A stretch of DNA of 64,000 bases, from the NCBI GenBank assembly GCA_947359465.1, contig OX375881.1, positions 119,594,738 to 119,658,737 on the forward strand. The letters run 5' to 3'. Source of the stretch: Metellina segmentata. Taxonomy: Eukaryota > Arthropoda > Arachnida > Araneae > Tetragnathidae. The notes beneath the pieces were generated by a model. That model was given only the letters and a program-made list of their open reading frames with translations. It was not told the origin of the DNA and did no database searches. The stretch's first letter is position 1. Each line of letters begins with the position of its first letter. Below, piece by piece: positions 12,301-23,779 of the stretch. A program made the position numbers and the translations under genes.

Positions 12301-15300
12301 ATAGGTGAGCCACTGGGAGAAAGTGATCATAGAAGTATCAGATTAAGTATAAATTTTCAGTCAGCATACACAATCAATAGTAGGATAATTCCAAATTTCA
12401 GAAAGGTAAATTTTCATAAGATAAGGGAAGAGTTAAAGGAAACATTCAGAGGGGGATTATTAGCACCACATCATTCTGAACAATGAGAGGAATTCAAGAA
12501 TAAGTTAGACAGGGTGTTAAAAAAACACGTAACGTTCAGGAAAAAAGGAAAATCTAGAAAATTGCTCCGTATGTGGTTTTCAGGGGAAACACACAAAGTT
12601 TTAAAATTAAAACAAAGAACATACAGGGTATATAAAAGCACTGGTAACGACAGGGACAAGGAGGCATATCAGAAAGCCAGAAAGGAGTTTAAAACTATTA
12701 GTCGGAAGCAAAAGGTGTCCTTGGAGGAAAAATTAGCAAGGGAAATAAATATAAACCCAAAAGAATTTTTTGCATATGCAAGTGGTAAAAATAAATTTAG
12801 TACTACACTGGGCCCGTTGGAGGGGAAGGGAGGTGAATTAATTCAAGACGAGGTGGGAATGGCAAACGTGTTAAATGACTTTTTTCTGGGGGTTTTCAAT
12901 GGTAACTATAGTTTAAAAAAGGATCCCAAGGATGAAGCCTTTGCAGGGGGTATAATTAAAGAATGCAAATTCAACAGGGAAGAAATAGTACATCAGTTGA
13001 AAAGAATTAAGCCATCTAAAGCACCAGGGCCAGACGATATTTATCCGAGAGTACTAGTGGAATGCACGGAAGAACTGGGGGAAGTAATTCACACGATATT
13101 TAATTCAACATATAGCACTGGTTTTGTACCAATGGATTGGAAGTTGGCCAACATAACTCCAATTTTCAAAAAGGGAATACAAAGTGATCCAGGCAACTAT
13201 AGACCAGTAAGTCTAACATCAGTAATTTGCAAAATATTTGAATCTCTGTTAAAAAAGCATATAATGTTATACTTGGAGGAGGGGGGACTGTTATCAGAGG
13301 ATCAGTATGGGTTTAGGAAGGGCAGATCCTGCTCTACAAACCTTTTGAAGTTCTACGAAAAAATTACTGAGGAGCTGGATAATAAGAGCAGTGTGGATAT
13401 CATGTACATAGATTTTCAAAAGGCTTTTGATAAAGTACCTCATGAGGCATTACTGTTTAAATTGGAAAGGCTGGGGATTCAGGGAAAAACATTAATATGG
13501 ATAAAGAATTGGTTATTGGGTAGAAAGCAGAGAGTGCAGGTAAAAGGAAATTATTCACAGTGGACAGAAGTTATAAGTGGGGTGCCTCAGGGATCAGTTT
13601 TGGGACCAATTTTATTTATAATCTTCATAGATGATATAGGTCAGGGGATCAAGAATAGAATCAGTATATTTGCAGATGACTTAAAAATATGGGGGACAGT
13701 GGATACCAAGTTACAGAAAGAAAATTTACAAGGTGATTTTGATAAGATATCCGAATGGGCTGTAAAATGGGGTATGTCATTTAATGTAGGGAAATGTCAA
13801 GTTCTGCATATGGGTTACAGGAACAGTGGAGCCGAGTACTGTCTGCAGGGAGTAAAGGTAAAGGAGGGAGAAACAGTCAAGGATCTTGGGGTGATAATTC
13901 ACAGGGATTTTAAAATGGGTCATCATTGTTCAGCTGCGGGTAAAAAGGCTAATAGGTTACTGGGGTATATTAAAAAGACTGTAACTTCAAGGGATAAGAA
14001 TATAATCTTGCCGTTATATAAGGGTTTAGTAAGACCACATCTAGAATATGCTGTACAATTCTGGGCTCCATATATGAGAAAGGACATAGAATCAATTGAA
14101 AGGGTTCAGCACAGAGCTACAAAAACAATAAAGGGGCTAGCAAATTTCGACTATAATGAACGTTTAAGTAAGCTAAACATGTATACACTGGAAAGAAGAA
14201 GAATTAGGGGGTATTTGATTCAGCTTTTCAAGTTTGTAAAACAAGGGGACACAGAGGGCTTAAATTTCAATAGGGATAACAGAACAAGGGGTCATGGGTA
14301 TAAATTGAATAAGACATTTTAATCAGGATTTAAGGACAAACTACTACTTTAATAGGGTAATAGACAGTTGGAACGCGTTGCCAGAAAATATAGTTAATTC
14401 AAAGGGAGTGTACGAATTTAAGACACAGTTGGATAGTCAGTGGGAATTGGAGAATTCATAAACAAAGGACCACCCTTGTTGGGCTTGAGCCTGTAGCTGG
14501 TCGTCAATATTTGTATTTGTTAATTGACGAAGACTATGTCCGCAACATTTCTGGTGAAAGCCGTGGTATTTCAGTAGTACTCGAACGTATGTTTCGTTTA
14601 TTGTCATGAAACAAAAATTAATCAAATAGTATTATAAATAAAATGGATTTTTTTGTTCATTAAGAATTTTTTTCATTTCAAATGCAAATTTACTTTAATA
14701 TTTTATCATTACATATTATTACATGTGTATTTTGTTAAAATAAAATAATAAGCTTAAAACTAATTTTTTAGATTTAGAACCTATTTTTTCTTCTATGAAC
14801 AGTTTTTTTTACAAAAAAATTTTTTTACGTGTATTTGTCAGGAACATAACTGTTGTGTAAAAACAGAATTAGGTGTACAGCCCAAATAAAAAGCCCTGGT
14901 CAAGAGCAAAACAGTGGTTATTTTTTGTCTAAGGTGGAAATTTGTTGGAATTTCACCAAAATTAATCCAACGAACCACAAATGTTAGTGAACAAATACGC
15001 TAGTTTAAATTAATTTTTCATCATGTGTTTCACTTTTTAGGATTTAAGAGCTTTGTGTCTCATCTTTTCTGTGGAGCAACCTCATGAAGTTCCTAAAGAG
15101 TTTATTAAAATTATGAATCGTCTCATCGAACATTGTAACCAGCTGACCAAACTGGAAAACTGCAATTCATCCAATTGCAAAGAAGAGAAAGATGCGAAGC
15201 AAGATGGCGAAAGTCAAGAGAAGGTTGCAGTTAGTTTAAAAGGTACGTGTTTAGTCCTGTTTTTAAAAAAGCACTTGGTACATTGTGCAGCAGCCACAAC

Positions 15301-17372
15301 AGTTGCATGTGAAGACAATAATGCATTTGAGTAGCAATCAATAAATTTTGTCAAAAATTAGTATTTCATCACAATTTTATTTATCAAATCACTAGTTGTG
15401 CTGCTAGAAGAAACTTTCAAATCTTAATGTGGGATGAAAAAAATGTTGCATTTTGTATTAGTTGATAATCTAGGAATACTTTATATTTTCTGTCTCCCAA
15501 TAGGTCCCACCACAAAATATGTCCTCTTAAAAAGGGAATCGCCATTATCCAAAAGGGGGGTAGCACTCCCTGGATACCCTAGCAATCTTTTTCTGCTGTC
15601 ATCCCACTACTCTTTTGCCAAATCCCTCTTTTACATTTTTTGCTCGATGATGTCCTGAATTTGGCACAGCTTGGCCAAACACTGCCCTTCGTTGAAAAAG
15701 AACCGACCCATTTTCCAAAGAGAGGTTTATATTAATATTCAACTGGGTTTACTGATTATATCTGTAGTATTAAACCACTTTCTACTGCAGATGTTTGTCA
15801 AAAACAAAATAAAGATAACTTCATGTATTACAAAACAACAGAATTCAGTTTGGAATTTGCATGAAAATGCTGAAACTGCTATGTGAGGAAGAAACAAAAA
15901 AAATGGAATTTTTTTTTTAAAGCAAGTATAAAACAATAGAATTCAGTTACTTGAAAACACATGAAAATGCACAAACTGATACATTTACTCAAACTACATA
16001 CAGAAGAAACAATAAAAATAGAAAAGGGGGAAAAAAACAATATTCTTGAAATGGAATGGATTTTGCTACTCCAAGAACATAAAAGTGAGTTTGCAAGGTA
16101 TGCGAACACATTTTGTTTATTTTTGGACAAAGTCCCATTTTTAAACTACTGAGTATCAAGATTTGGAAATTGTGCTTTTATCCAGTAGTATGTAATTGCG
16201 AAGCAACCACATCCACTGGTTAAAAGATTCTATGGGTCGAGGGCCGCGTCGGTTCGGTCGGAAGAGTTGCCGATATTAGTGACCAAACAAAGTTGCGAGT
16301 TCTAAACTCGACCCAACCAAACACTTGTGTACTTGGGAGCTGGTGCACATTAAATATGTTGTGGTCTCAAATACCCTCACATTGGCATGGAAGTTTGGAG
16401 AAAAGGGGTGCCAGCTTGGGTGTCGACTTGTCTGACCATGGTTTGAAGTGCTGAGGAAGATTCGAGAAAGATTCCAAACCATTGCCAATAGTCCATTGCA
16501 TTGCTCCAGTGCGCGATTAATTAAATACCTACTTAGCATATTCATTGAGTGTGCTGGCATCGATATTTGGTTCAAAATTATCAGGCCCTGAACTGGGATC
16601 AATCCCAGATCGACACCAATAGCGCTTTGCTTGCAGGGGTAAAAATTTTCCGCGTTTACACGGATTTCCATTTTTTTTCCTTCTGAGAAGTTTTGCTTTT
16701 TCTACAGTTTTTTCTTCAGAATTAAATAATATCATGGAATTGCAGCTAAAGAATAAATAAGTAAAAAGTACCAAAAAAAAATAAGTAAAACGGTGAATAT
16801 CCTAACTATAAAGAAGTATGTTTGAAAAGATGGAAAAGAAAAATTGAATAAAGTACTTTTGAATTATAAAAATATATGCTTGTCACAAATACATATTCTG
16901 TTCCAGTGGTACAGCCACAATGAGGCGATTATGGGTTAAAGCCCTCCCTAACGCTGAATATATTTTCCTCTTTTTTTTTACATTTTGACTTTTTCACCCC
17001 TGGTTGTGGTGCTCCAGTGTAACGCTAATTCAACTACCTACCTCTGTAGCTTAAAAGTCATGTAAGTTGGCAATAGGAATTCCATGTGTGTGTTTCATTT
17101 CTCGTTTTTCTTGAATGCTTCCAGGGATCGAGAACCAGCAGTCGGCCACCACGTCGACAGACTCCAACCCCACGAAGCGTCAGCGTCTGAACTCTGGGGA
17201 CAAGGAGGATTCTTCCAACAGCCCCACGAAGCCACTGGAGGAGAAGAGGATCCTGCAACCCGAACTGTTTGAATCCTTCCTAGTGCCACCCTCAACGTCT
17301 CCCGCGCGCTGGGCGGAGATCCTCCACAAGTCTGCCTCCACGCTGGTGTCCATCCTGCAGGGGGACAGCTGA
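3352..17372 (+). CDS. USP34: USP34, ubiquitin-specific protease 34, C-terminal part (seven exons, 5' part outside window)
   Basis: USP34 is a very large deubiquitinase; its catalytic domain lies N-terminal to this part and is not in the window. Exons: 3352-3473, 4242-4365, 4450-4529, 5335-5469, 9823-9939, 15041-15242, 17125-17372. All junctions are GT-AG, and the phases join without a break into 341 codons plus TGA. The family match is in the helical C-terminal region: QLIDFYLPYHQLVDMLCRVA, then LHLPVFPKLW, LLDERSCLN and LNGDLRAL across a splice, each close to vertebrate USP34 as I remember it. The tail from about residue 220 is acidic and serine-rich with a basic KRQRL patch and diverges, as it does between species. 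The first exon (frame PRRGQKLLPTKTSV) is the least certain. An open frame also runs upstream from 4159 into the second exon, but 4242 fits the phase. Introns hold a CR1 LINE, SINEs and hAT-like elements. Confidence 0.87.
3803..4095 (+). mobile_element. tRNA-derived SINE, family A copy
   Basis: Shares with the other family A copies the core GTGGAAGTTTGGA, a following GTGCCAGCT-like block, TCATCTGACCGTG and the 3' tail TTAATTAA plus CTACC. A degenerate B-box (GTTCGAAGC) sits near 3870. It lies in a USP34 intron, sense to the gene. Confidence 0.75.
5470..7450. other. USP34 intron, nothing recognised
   Basis: AT-rich intronic DNA with a C run near 6043. The short open frames here look random and carry no known motif. 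Confidence 0.5.
7451..8897 (+). mobile_element. CAGGGGT-ended DNA transposon (hAT-like, non-autonomous), full length
   Basis: The left end reads CAGGGGTAAAAAT and the right end TTTTCACCCCTG, that is CAGGGGTGAAAA on the other strand. The six bases TATTTC lie directly outside both ends as a perfect target duplication. Inside is a frame at 7556-7825 with no recognisable domain, so it cannot supply its own transposase. The right 890 bases recur at 37087-37954. The two ends recur as a 369-base deletion derivative at 16634-17002. CAG-G termini are hAT-like, but hAT elements usually make an 8-bp duplication, so the superfamily is uncertain. It lies in a USP34 intron. Confidence 0.75.
9150..9400 (+). 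mobile_element. tRNA-derived SINE, family B copy
   Basis: A different SINE from family A. It has GTGGGCAGTGCATG, a B-box-like TGTTCAATTCC near 9243, the block AGTAAAACTTTCCTTGTG and a tail GCCCTCGTGGCATAAAAATC. The middle block recurs in reverse near 27610. It lies in a USP34 intron. Confidence 0.65.
10751..11524 (+). CDS. CR1 LINE ORF1: zinc-finger-like region plus SGNH (GDSL) esterase domain
   Basis: About 257 aa, uninterrupted. I take the first in-frame ATG at 10751; the frame is open a little further upstream. Near the N terminus a CxxC...CxxC pattern (CDLCGN, then CKSC) looks like a small zinc-binding fold. The rest shows the SGNH hydrolase blocks in order: VVGDSMVR (nucleophile serine), LPGARV, WVGTNDV (block III asparagine) and DNLHLSLIG (catalytic Asp and His). 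All four key residues are present, so the esterase could be active. In the CR1 group such ORF1 proteins bind the element's RNA or membranes; the natural substrate is not known to me. The stop overlaps the open frame of ORF2, suggesting coupled translation. Confidence 0.87.
   Translation: MGIVRMFKEMRTEGASGEFYVECDLCGNMVEAGKGCVSGVKMSEKVEFTCKSCLEVGDLRKELEALKVRAAEGVEKGVQCLDLGHVDQGDKVTKGVVVGDSMVRVLGEMVGRKKRNFARCCLPGARVKHVVEAVKAGVVKGEKKAVVWVGTNDVERTTNVEFKREAETLLRGIKSHGAEVTVLGLLPRYGLGNGWLNQRANKMNGLLRDLCEREEVRFLDVWKECRRDWISRDNLHLSLIGNREVGKRVLNILESKN
11557..14461 (+). pseudogene. CR1 LINE ORF2: APE endonuclease plus reverse transcriptase, broken by one stop and one frameshift
   Basis: The first part, 11557-12486, is an APE-type endonuclease: NARSVRNK, ITESW (catalytic Glu), MGDYNYPNIDW, then GESDH (catalytic His). 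An in-frame TGA at 12484-12486 separates it from the second part, 12487-14322, which is in the same frame and is a reverse transcriptase. That part has KAPGPDDIYP, NYRPVSLTS, QYGFRKGRS, YIDFQKAFDKVP (catalytic Asp), GVPQGSVLGP, FADD (catalytic pair) and the C-terminal RVQHRATK. A one-base frameshift in the T run near 14317-14320 moves the last 47 codons, with NRVIDSWNALP, to another frame ending at 14461. A CpG change could explain the TGA. No ATG precedes the endonuclease in frame, so ORF2 may depend on ORF1 translation. It would nick target DNA and copy the element's RNA if intact. Confidence 0.9.
14530..15040. other. USP34 intron, AT-rich, nothing recognised
   Basis: Ordinary intronic sequence between the LINE and the exon starting at 15041; the acceptor TTTTTAG is at 15034-15040. 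Confidence 0.4.
16230..16545 (+). mobile_element. tRNA-derived SINE, family A copy
   Basis: Carries the family A blocks GCATGGAAGTTTGGAGAAA, GGTGCCAGCT, TGTCTGACCATGG, CATTGCTCCAGTG and the tail TTAATTAAATACCTAC. It is followed directly by part of a second SINE tail. Confidence 0.72.
16572..17042 (+). mobile_element. SINE family A tail split by a transposon insertion
   Basis: The tail half of a family A SINE starts at 16572 (GGTTCAAAATTAT, then GACACCAATAGC). It is interrupted at 16634-17002 by a CAGGGGT element and resumes at 17003 with GTGCTCCAGTG and CTACCTACC. The order shows the SINE was there first. Confidence 0.6.
16634..17002 (+). mobile_element. Short CAGGGGT-ended DNA transposon (deletion derivative)
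   Basis: The left end is CAGGGGTAAAAAT with CCGCGTTTACACGGATTTCC, nearly as at 7451. The right end is TTTTTCACCCCTG. Only about 369 bases remain, joining the left 120 bases and the right part of the longer copy at 7451-8897. It carries no gene and would need a transposase in trans. Confidence 0.75.
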
Positions 17373-19511
17373 GACTGGACAGACACTAGGACAATAAATT
17401 TAAAACTGTTGTGAAAATGCGGATAAAATGGTGTAACTAGCTCAAGGTGGCGAGTTATGTATCTGTGATCTCAAGCTCTCGCAAGAAAAAATTGGAGCAG
17501 CTTGACATTCTGTCCTATTAAAAAGTATATAATTGGTTACGGACTTAAAGGGATCTTCCCATGCCAAAGAACTTGCGTCAGTCTCTATGTGACTGAAGCG
17601 TTTGAACGATGACTGTTGTGCAGTGTGAAACTCTTATGCTAGAACGAAGACTGCACTGTCACTTTTTGTTCTCTAGTAATAGGAGAGTGTAAAAATTCTT
17701 TGTAAATTATAAAAAGTTTTTTGTCGTTTTACAATCACCAATTATGAAAAAAAAAATGTTTTTATCCTGTCTTGGTGAACTTCATGTGACATGCCGAGAA
17801 CATATACAAGATGAGATTATAAATAAAACTTTTTGTTTTTTTAAATATTAAATGTGATTTTTTTTTAATTTGCAAATACAGCGGTGCATTTAGGGCTGGA
17901 GTGTAATACTCATGGAGAGGAACGAACGGCGGCGTTCGTTTTTTCCTGGAAATCCGAAACGAGTGGCGGATATTTTTATTTTTTAAATAATTTCATCCAC
18001 CCAATGCTTTTTTCCCACAGAAGATTTAACAATTCCTGTACTCTGGTTGATTTTCATGGAAACTCAAAATACTGCAAGCTCTCTCCAGGATGTTGCTGTT
18101 TGTATGTAAATAAATTTTGCATGAAAAGGCATTTCAGGGAGAATAGGTTTCTTTTATCTTTGGTCTACTGCTAGATTATCATGAATCGAATTTGGACAAA
18201 AATGGCTTGAGATGCATAGCTATGTTATAAATGTTCCAGTAATTGTACGACTCATTATTCCTCAACTGTACATTATCTGCTTTTAAGTTTAGAAAAATTA
18301 AATTATTTAAACATAAGGCTATTTTTTTCTTAAACTGTTTTGTTGAAGCATTTCAGATTATTTGTTGAAACAAAGCTTTCAAGTGTTTTTTTATGACCAG
18401 ATTTATTTTTACTTGGGCTTTTACACATGACTTACAAATTATATCCTAGTTTGGCGTATGAAAACTAAAAAGAGTTTCATAGATGAAACTCGTACAAAAT
18501 TTCAAAATAAAGTCAATTGGTTCTTATGAGGAGCAACATTTTAAATAGTGTGGCAGAAAGCTTTTAAAATAAGCTGATCCTCCTACCGTGTGCAAAGTTG
18601 CACAACCATGTTCAAAATGATTAATTCCAAAATGCTCAGCATCTTGTTCTTTTTAATATATTTACAATTCAAATTAATTTATTTTAAATCGGCACAAAAT
18701 ATATATTGAAGTGATTAAATAATCATTAATTTTTTCTATAATGGGATTTCAACACAAAGTTTTTCAATTCAAATCTATAATTTGGATTTATTAAATTGAA
18801 TTGTTTTGAAATCTTATTATTAAAGAGTGAATTTTATTTTTTTGAATTAAATCTTCCAAACTGTTACAACTTGCTGTCAGGGGAATCCGTTTTAGCTTAT
18901 TTTTAGAATTATGTTTGGGTTCTCAGACAACTAAAAGAAAAGTTAAGCATATCCATTTTTGTTCAGATAATTTTTTCATTGCATTCATAACTTCTTCTAT
19001 TAATATTTCTTAGAGGTCATTATGAAATGTTATCAATTGAGGCTCCCTCTCATTTCTGTTGTCACTTCAAAACCAAGTTGTGGAACACTCATAAATTATT
19101 TGATACATGTTTATGAATGTGATATTTATGTTTTCATTATTTTAATGCATTATTCAAAACTTAATGCAATATTTTTAAAGTGGTTTAAAATAAAAACTGT
19201 TATACAGCTTAAAGTCTATTCTTCACTTGCAGTGTCCATTACAACAATGCTTCACAATGTGCAAGTTTAGATGTACTAATTTTATAAAACTACTTTCAAG
19301 AAAATATTTACCATTGCAAGGTATTAGGTGATGCATATTCACCCTCGCCAATTTTGTTTTCATTTCACTTATAACAATCTAATTTATATATAAAGAAAAT
19401 AGGATTCATCTTGATTTCCCATCTTTTATGCTATTTGGCACATTCATCCTCAAGCTTTGAATGACTTCACAGTATGAATGTTAAACAGTAACCTAAAATT
19501 TGCATTTAAAT
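17373..19511. other. USP34 3' UTR and intergenic DNA
   Basis: After the two polyadenylation signals there is a short hairpin at 17921-17940 (arms AACGAACG and CGTTCGTT) followed by a T run. The rest is AT-rich with no recognisable gene or repeat. Confidence 0.4.
17393..17827 (+). other. USP34 3' UTR polyadenylation signals
   Basis: AATAAA occurs at 17393-17398, just 20 bases after the stop codon, and again at 17822-17827 before a T-rich run. Either could end the USP34 transcript. The distal one would give a 3' UTR of about 450 bases. Confidence 0.55.
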
Positions 19512-19800
19512 TATGGTAAGTAGGTGCTTGAATTAACATCGCACTAGAGCAAAATAATGGCTGTTAGTGACCCTATGATGAATCCCGAAGGGACAGATCT
19601 GAGGACAAGTGGTATTTTAAACCATAGTGAGACAAGATCACACTTGAGCTGGCACCCCACTCCTAACTTCCACACCATGCCAATGAGAGGACATTTAAAG
19701 CTGATAGATTTAACGTGCGCCAGCCCCCGCAAACACAATGACATGGTATTTGGACTGAGTTTCAAATTTTCAACCCTCCGATTGCTATTCCGCGATTCTT
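19512..19800 (-). mobile_element. tRNA-derived SINE, family A copy (reverse)
   Basis: Reading the minus strand gives the family A blocks: GGTGTGGAAGTTAGGAG, GTGCCAGCTCAAGTGTG, a TCTCACTATGG variant of the ATCTGACCGTGG block, and the tail with CTAACAGCCAT and a degraded CTACC end. Confidence 0.7.
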
Positions 19801-21713
19801 CAAACTGGACTTCATTATTATGGAATCTTAATTTGATTACAAATACACTGTTCCTAAAACACTGAGTTTATTTTAATTGTATATTTTCCCCAAGTATGTA
19901 ATGAATTCCTAATTTTCTGAATGGCATATGTAACATGAATAGTAAAATTCAAGTATCCAAATGGAAATTTTAAATGTAGGCCTGAAATCTGCTTATGTAT
20001 TGAGAATTTATTTCATGAAAATAATCAAACTTGTTTGTTCCCTCAAGATGAAGACCACACAAAACCAAAATATACTACCCTGTTTAATATATACTTTGGT
20101 CAGTATCTAGCACAAATATGTGTATGAATTGCATTTTATCAACAACAGCAAATTCTGCTGAAATTGCTCTATTCTATGAAGAGGATATAACTGCAAGTTC
20201 TGCTAACTTAGAAAATTTGAGAAATAAGATGCTGTGACATTTTCTAAATCCTTTTCCTGAAAATAACTTATCTTGCTCTTAGTTTTCTTTTAAAATATTG
20301 TGCCATGCATGAGAACTGCTCTTGGTACCAAGTTAGGTTGGTAATGGTCTCTAGAGGAAAGGGACTTGTTCATTTTTTGAGTACAGGTAAATGGAAGTAA
20401 TTTTATTTTGTTGCTAGGTAATTAGTCAATGTTGTATTGAGCAACACGGCAGACTATTGTTGACAGTACGGAATCAATTGTGAAGGGAAAGATTCAAGGA
20501 CAATGTTTTGTAATTTTGAACCAGTCTGTGAACTGGCACCCTACTCTCCAAACTTTCACAGCAATTCGGGCTATCGCTGCTCTTCATTCCGTTGGCAGTA
20601 GACACTTTTATCAGTTGGATCTCTGCAGCAAGTGAACATTAAATAAATTTTCAATATTGGTTATGAGGATAAGATCCATTTCTACTGCAAGGTAGACTTT
20701 GGCGAGAGCAGTATCCAGGCCAAAAAAATTGCAAGATGACTCATCCCAAAAAGCCACATCAGTAAAACTTTGTTAAGACAATCTTAATAGAAAACCACAA
20801 ATGTTCTTTTTTACCAAAGTTCAAGGAGGAATTAATGCCTGCTATCACGTTCAAGTTGAGAAATTAATGAATTGAACACTAAAATGTTTGACTGAACTTA
20901 AATTTCCAAATATAATAAATACTGCATTTTAAGAGTCAAGGACTTGCTTATGGGAAAAAAAAGCAGATTGGTTTCTAGACTAAAGTGAATTACCAAAGTC
21001 AACTCTGAATTTAAAAGTGCACCATGTGGGACACATACATGCAGCAACCTTTAGTTTTCCTCTGCATGAGTTACAAGTAACCGACGGCTTCAAATGGGGG
21101 GAAAAAAATGGGCAACACATTTGGCACTAGTGGATCTGTTCTGCCATCCTCAGGCGCTGTTCTGGCTGACGACCACCAAGATGTGCACAGGCCTTCCCCA
21201 CAATGCTCGCTGTGCAGTAATGGATGCTCACCTGCATTAGAGCCTGGCCTCGGTCCCAGAGAACGAGGAAACTTTCTGTCTACTGGTCGGCATGGCACAA
21301 CAGCCAATGGTAGGCATTGGCTAACAGTACATTTTAAACTGGCAGGATTTGATGAGAGAAAACCCCATCCATGTCTTCAAAAATTTAATACAGTATTGGT
21401 TTTCCATGTTTTTATCATCTTTTAATCCACAGTTCGTCTGTTTTGTAATGAATGTTTACATCAACATTTATACAATTTTCAATGACATATTTTATCAAAA
21501 TGTACTGGTTTCACTTTCTGGAGTATCTGCAAGACTTTAAATCTACCTTTTGTTGGCTTGGTTATTATTTCGAATATTTTCCTGGTTGTGTTGTATTGCT
21601 TTTTATCTTCCACGACCCAAAGTATACACGTGCGAATGATTGTTCTTTTAATGTAAACAGGGCTGCCACAAACAGCATCTGAAATTGCATGAGTATCGTA
21701 TTTTTTTTTAATA
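19801..21713. other. Intergenic DNA with one small SINE fragment
   Basis: A reverse family A fragment is visible near 20512-20570 (GAACTGGCACCCTACTCTCC). I see no gene elsewhere. A slightly GC-richer patch near 21108-21310 has open frames but no known motif. Confidence 0.4.
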
Positions 21714-23779
21714 CAGTAAAACCTCGTTAAGTTGTCACAAAATGGACCAAACATTTTTGATAACTAAAGCGGAGTGGGAATTTTTGAAAAAAAAACCACT
21801 GAAATACTATTTTTATGAATTGTTGTAGGATTTGGTGACAAAAACAAGATTTTCAGAAATCAATACATGCAAATGAATGAGTGGAAAATAAAAACACTTT
21901 TTATAGTTACCACATTTTATTTTATTTCTTTGGTACATTAAAGTAATCCAACAGTGTTGATTGATGAAGGTACTGATAGCTGAATATAACTTTCTTTTCT
22001 AATATACTCGAGGCTTTAAATTCTTCGTCTGTTGTACCTTGAATGTTAAGTACTGTCGAACTTTCTCCATGGCTTCAATTGTTCCTGTCTTGTTTGATCC
22101 ATATTCTTTGACATTGCTATCCTCACTTGAACTGTTTTGTTTTTCTTCCAAAAATTCAGATGTCAAAGGTTTTACAGTCACTTGTGAGCAGATTGCGATG
22201 TCGTTATCAATGTTGACAAACACATCAACGTCAATGACGCTGCACCCTTTTCATTTGCAATTTGCAGCAAAGTCTAGGTTCGATGTCTTTGCTGAGGATT
22301 TCTTCTGATTCTGCATTTGCTATGAACGCTGCATGTCGGAAACAGTTTGTGATAAAATGGAACTCCAACTTTTGTGTACATAGTTAATCGCATCTAAAAC
22401 CGAAACTTCTAGCTTTTCATTCCTATCCAATGCTTTTATCAGGTCCTTTACAAGCATTTTTTTGTACTTTTGTTTAAAGTCGCAAATTATCCCTTGATCT
22501 AAAGGCTGAAGAAGTGCAGTTACATTTGGAGGAAGAAAAACAATTTTGATCGATTTTAAATTTTCGGGTTGAGTGTGGACAGTACAGTTATCAACAATGA
22601 TGGCAACATTTCATTTCTGACACGAAAACTGAGAATCCATGTTTACGAATTTGTCATTCCCAAATCGTTGTAGCCATTCATGCATTTGAATTTGCTTCAA
22701 ATTTTACTGGAAGGGATTTAATATTTTTAAAGCAGCATGGCTTTTGTCTATCACAAGTGGTTTTAGTTTCTCATTTCCACTCATATTAGCTCCTAGCGGA
22801 AGTGCCACGCGTTGTTTGCTTATTTTCCCAACTTTTTACCCTTAAACGACAGAGTTTTATCAGGCAAAAGACGGTAAAATAAGCCAGTCTCATCAAGATT
22901 AAAAACATTTGATGCATCAAACCTAGATAAAATGTCCATGAGAACACAGTTATTCCAGTCTTCTATAGCATCACCATCAACAGCTGCTGCTTCTCTGCAA
23001 ATCGCTTTAAAAGAATGACAATGTCTGTCTTTGAAACGCTCCAGCCAACCATTGCTACCGTTAAAATTTTCAATGTTCAACTCCTCAGTAATTTTCATGG
23101 CTTTTTCTTTTAGAATCACGGCAGAAATTGGCACATTTTGCGCTCTGGCATGTTTTAGCCATCAAACTAAAACCTTGTCAAACTTCTGATTTCCTCATTC
23201 TCTTTTCTTTGCAGTCAATGACTTGTTTCGATGAAAGAATATCGTTTAATGTAGTGCTGGAAATGTGGTGTTCTTTGGCAAAAGCTGTTCTTCAATTTTT
23301 CAAAAAGTGCAATTACGTAAGTCTTTTTTATAAGATACTGATAAGAAAATTCAAGGCAGACCATTGTGTTCAAGTGATCATCACCTGCCAGTCGGAGGTC
23401 CAACATCAGGTGCTGGACACTAGTGAAGGTCATTAATGGTTCCCTTTGTAAAAGCTTCCTAAAGGCTGGTGAATGGGTCAAACTCGCAATGAAAACTAGT
23501 GCTTAAATCTCTGTGGGCTTGTCATCGTTAAACTTCAGCACATCTTTACCGCTGAGTTAAATTGTCATGACCGGTTGGTGGGTTAAAGTGAAGAGGGGGA
23601 TGAAAAGACAACACGATGGAATGCAAAATGAAGAAACATACTTTTGGCCATTTTTGAGGGTGACAAGTTATTTGGAGTAGAATTCAATTTGATGATGGGA
23701 AAGGAGGGTTATTTTACATTATTGTGTGTGAAACCTTGTCAGGACCAAAGAAAAATGACGACTTACTGAGGTTTTACTG
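21714..23779 (-). mobile_element. Dead pogo/Tigger element, both TIRs present (2.07 kb)
   Basis: The left end is CAGTAAAACCTCGTTAAGT at 21714 after TA. The right end, read on the minus strand, is CAGTAAAACCTCAGTAAGT ending at 23779. The transposase reads on the minus strand in pieces. At 23134-22820 is the CENP-B type region with GWLERFKDRH, NVFNLDETGLFYRLLPDK and LSFKGKK. At about 22605-22450 is the DDE part with IVDNCTVHT, VFLPPNVTALLQPLDQGII and FKQKYKK. Stops and frameshifts interrupt it, so it is inactive. The TIRs and the two catalytic aspartate motifs place it with the pogo/Tigger group. Confidence 0.88.

Larger units (their letters stand above)
10440..14520 (+). mobile_element. Nearly full-length CR1-type LINE
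   Basis: ORF1 (zinc-finger-like plus SGNH esterase) is followed 32 bases later by ORF2 (APE endonuclease plus reverse transcriptase), the layout of the CR1 group of LINEs. The 3' UTR has CCCTTGTTGGGCTTGAGCC, a conserved CR1-type 3' motif, and ends in TATTTG repeats near 14520. The 5' edge is a guess. The coding strand is GA-rich, unlike the flanks. Damage is light: one in-frame stop and one frameshift in ORF2, so the insertion is fairly young. It sits in the USP34 intron between exons 9823-9939 and 15041-15242, in the sense direction. Confidence 0.9.

Noticed and set aside
17058..17386. Antisense frames across the last USP34 exon
   Set aside because: They are shadows of the coding strand, which has the splice acceptor, continuous phase and terminal stop.
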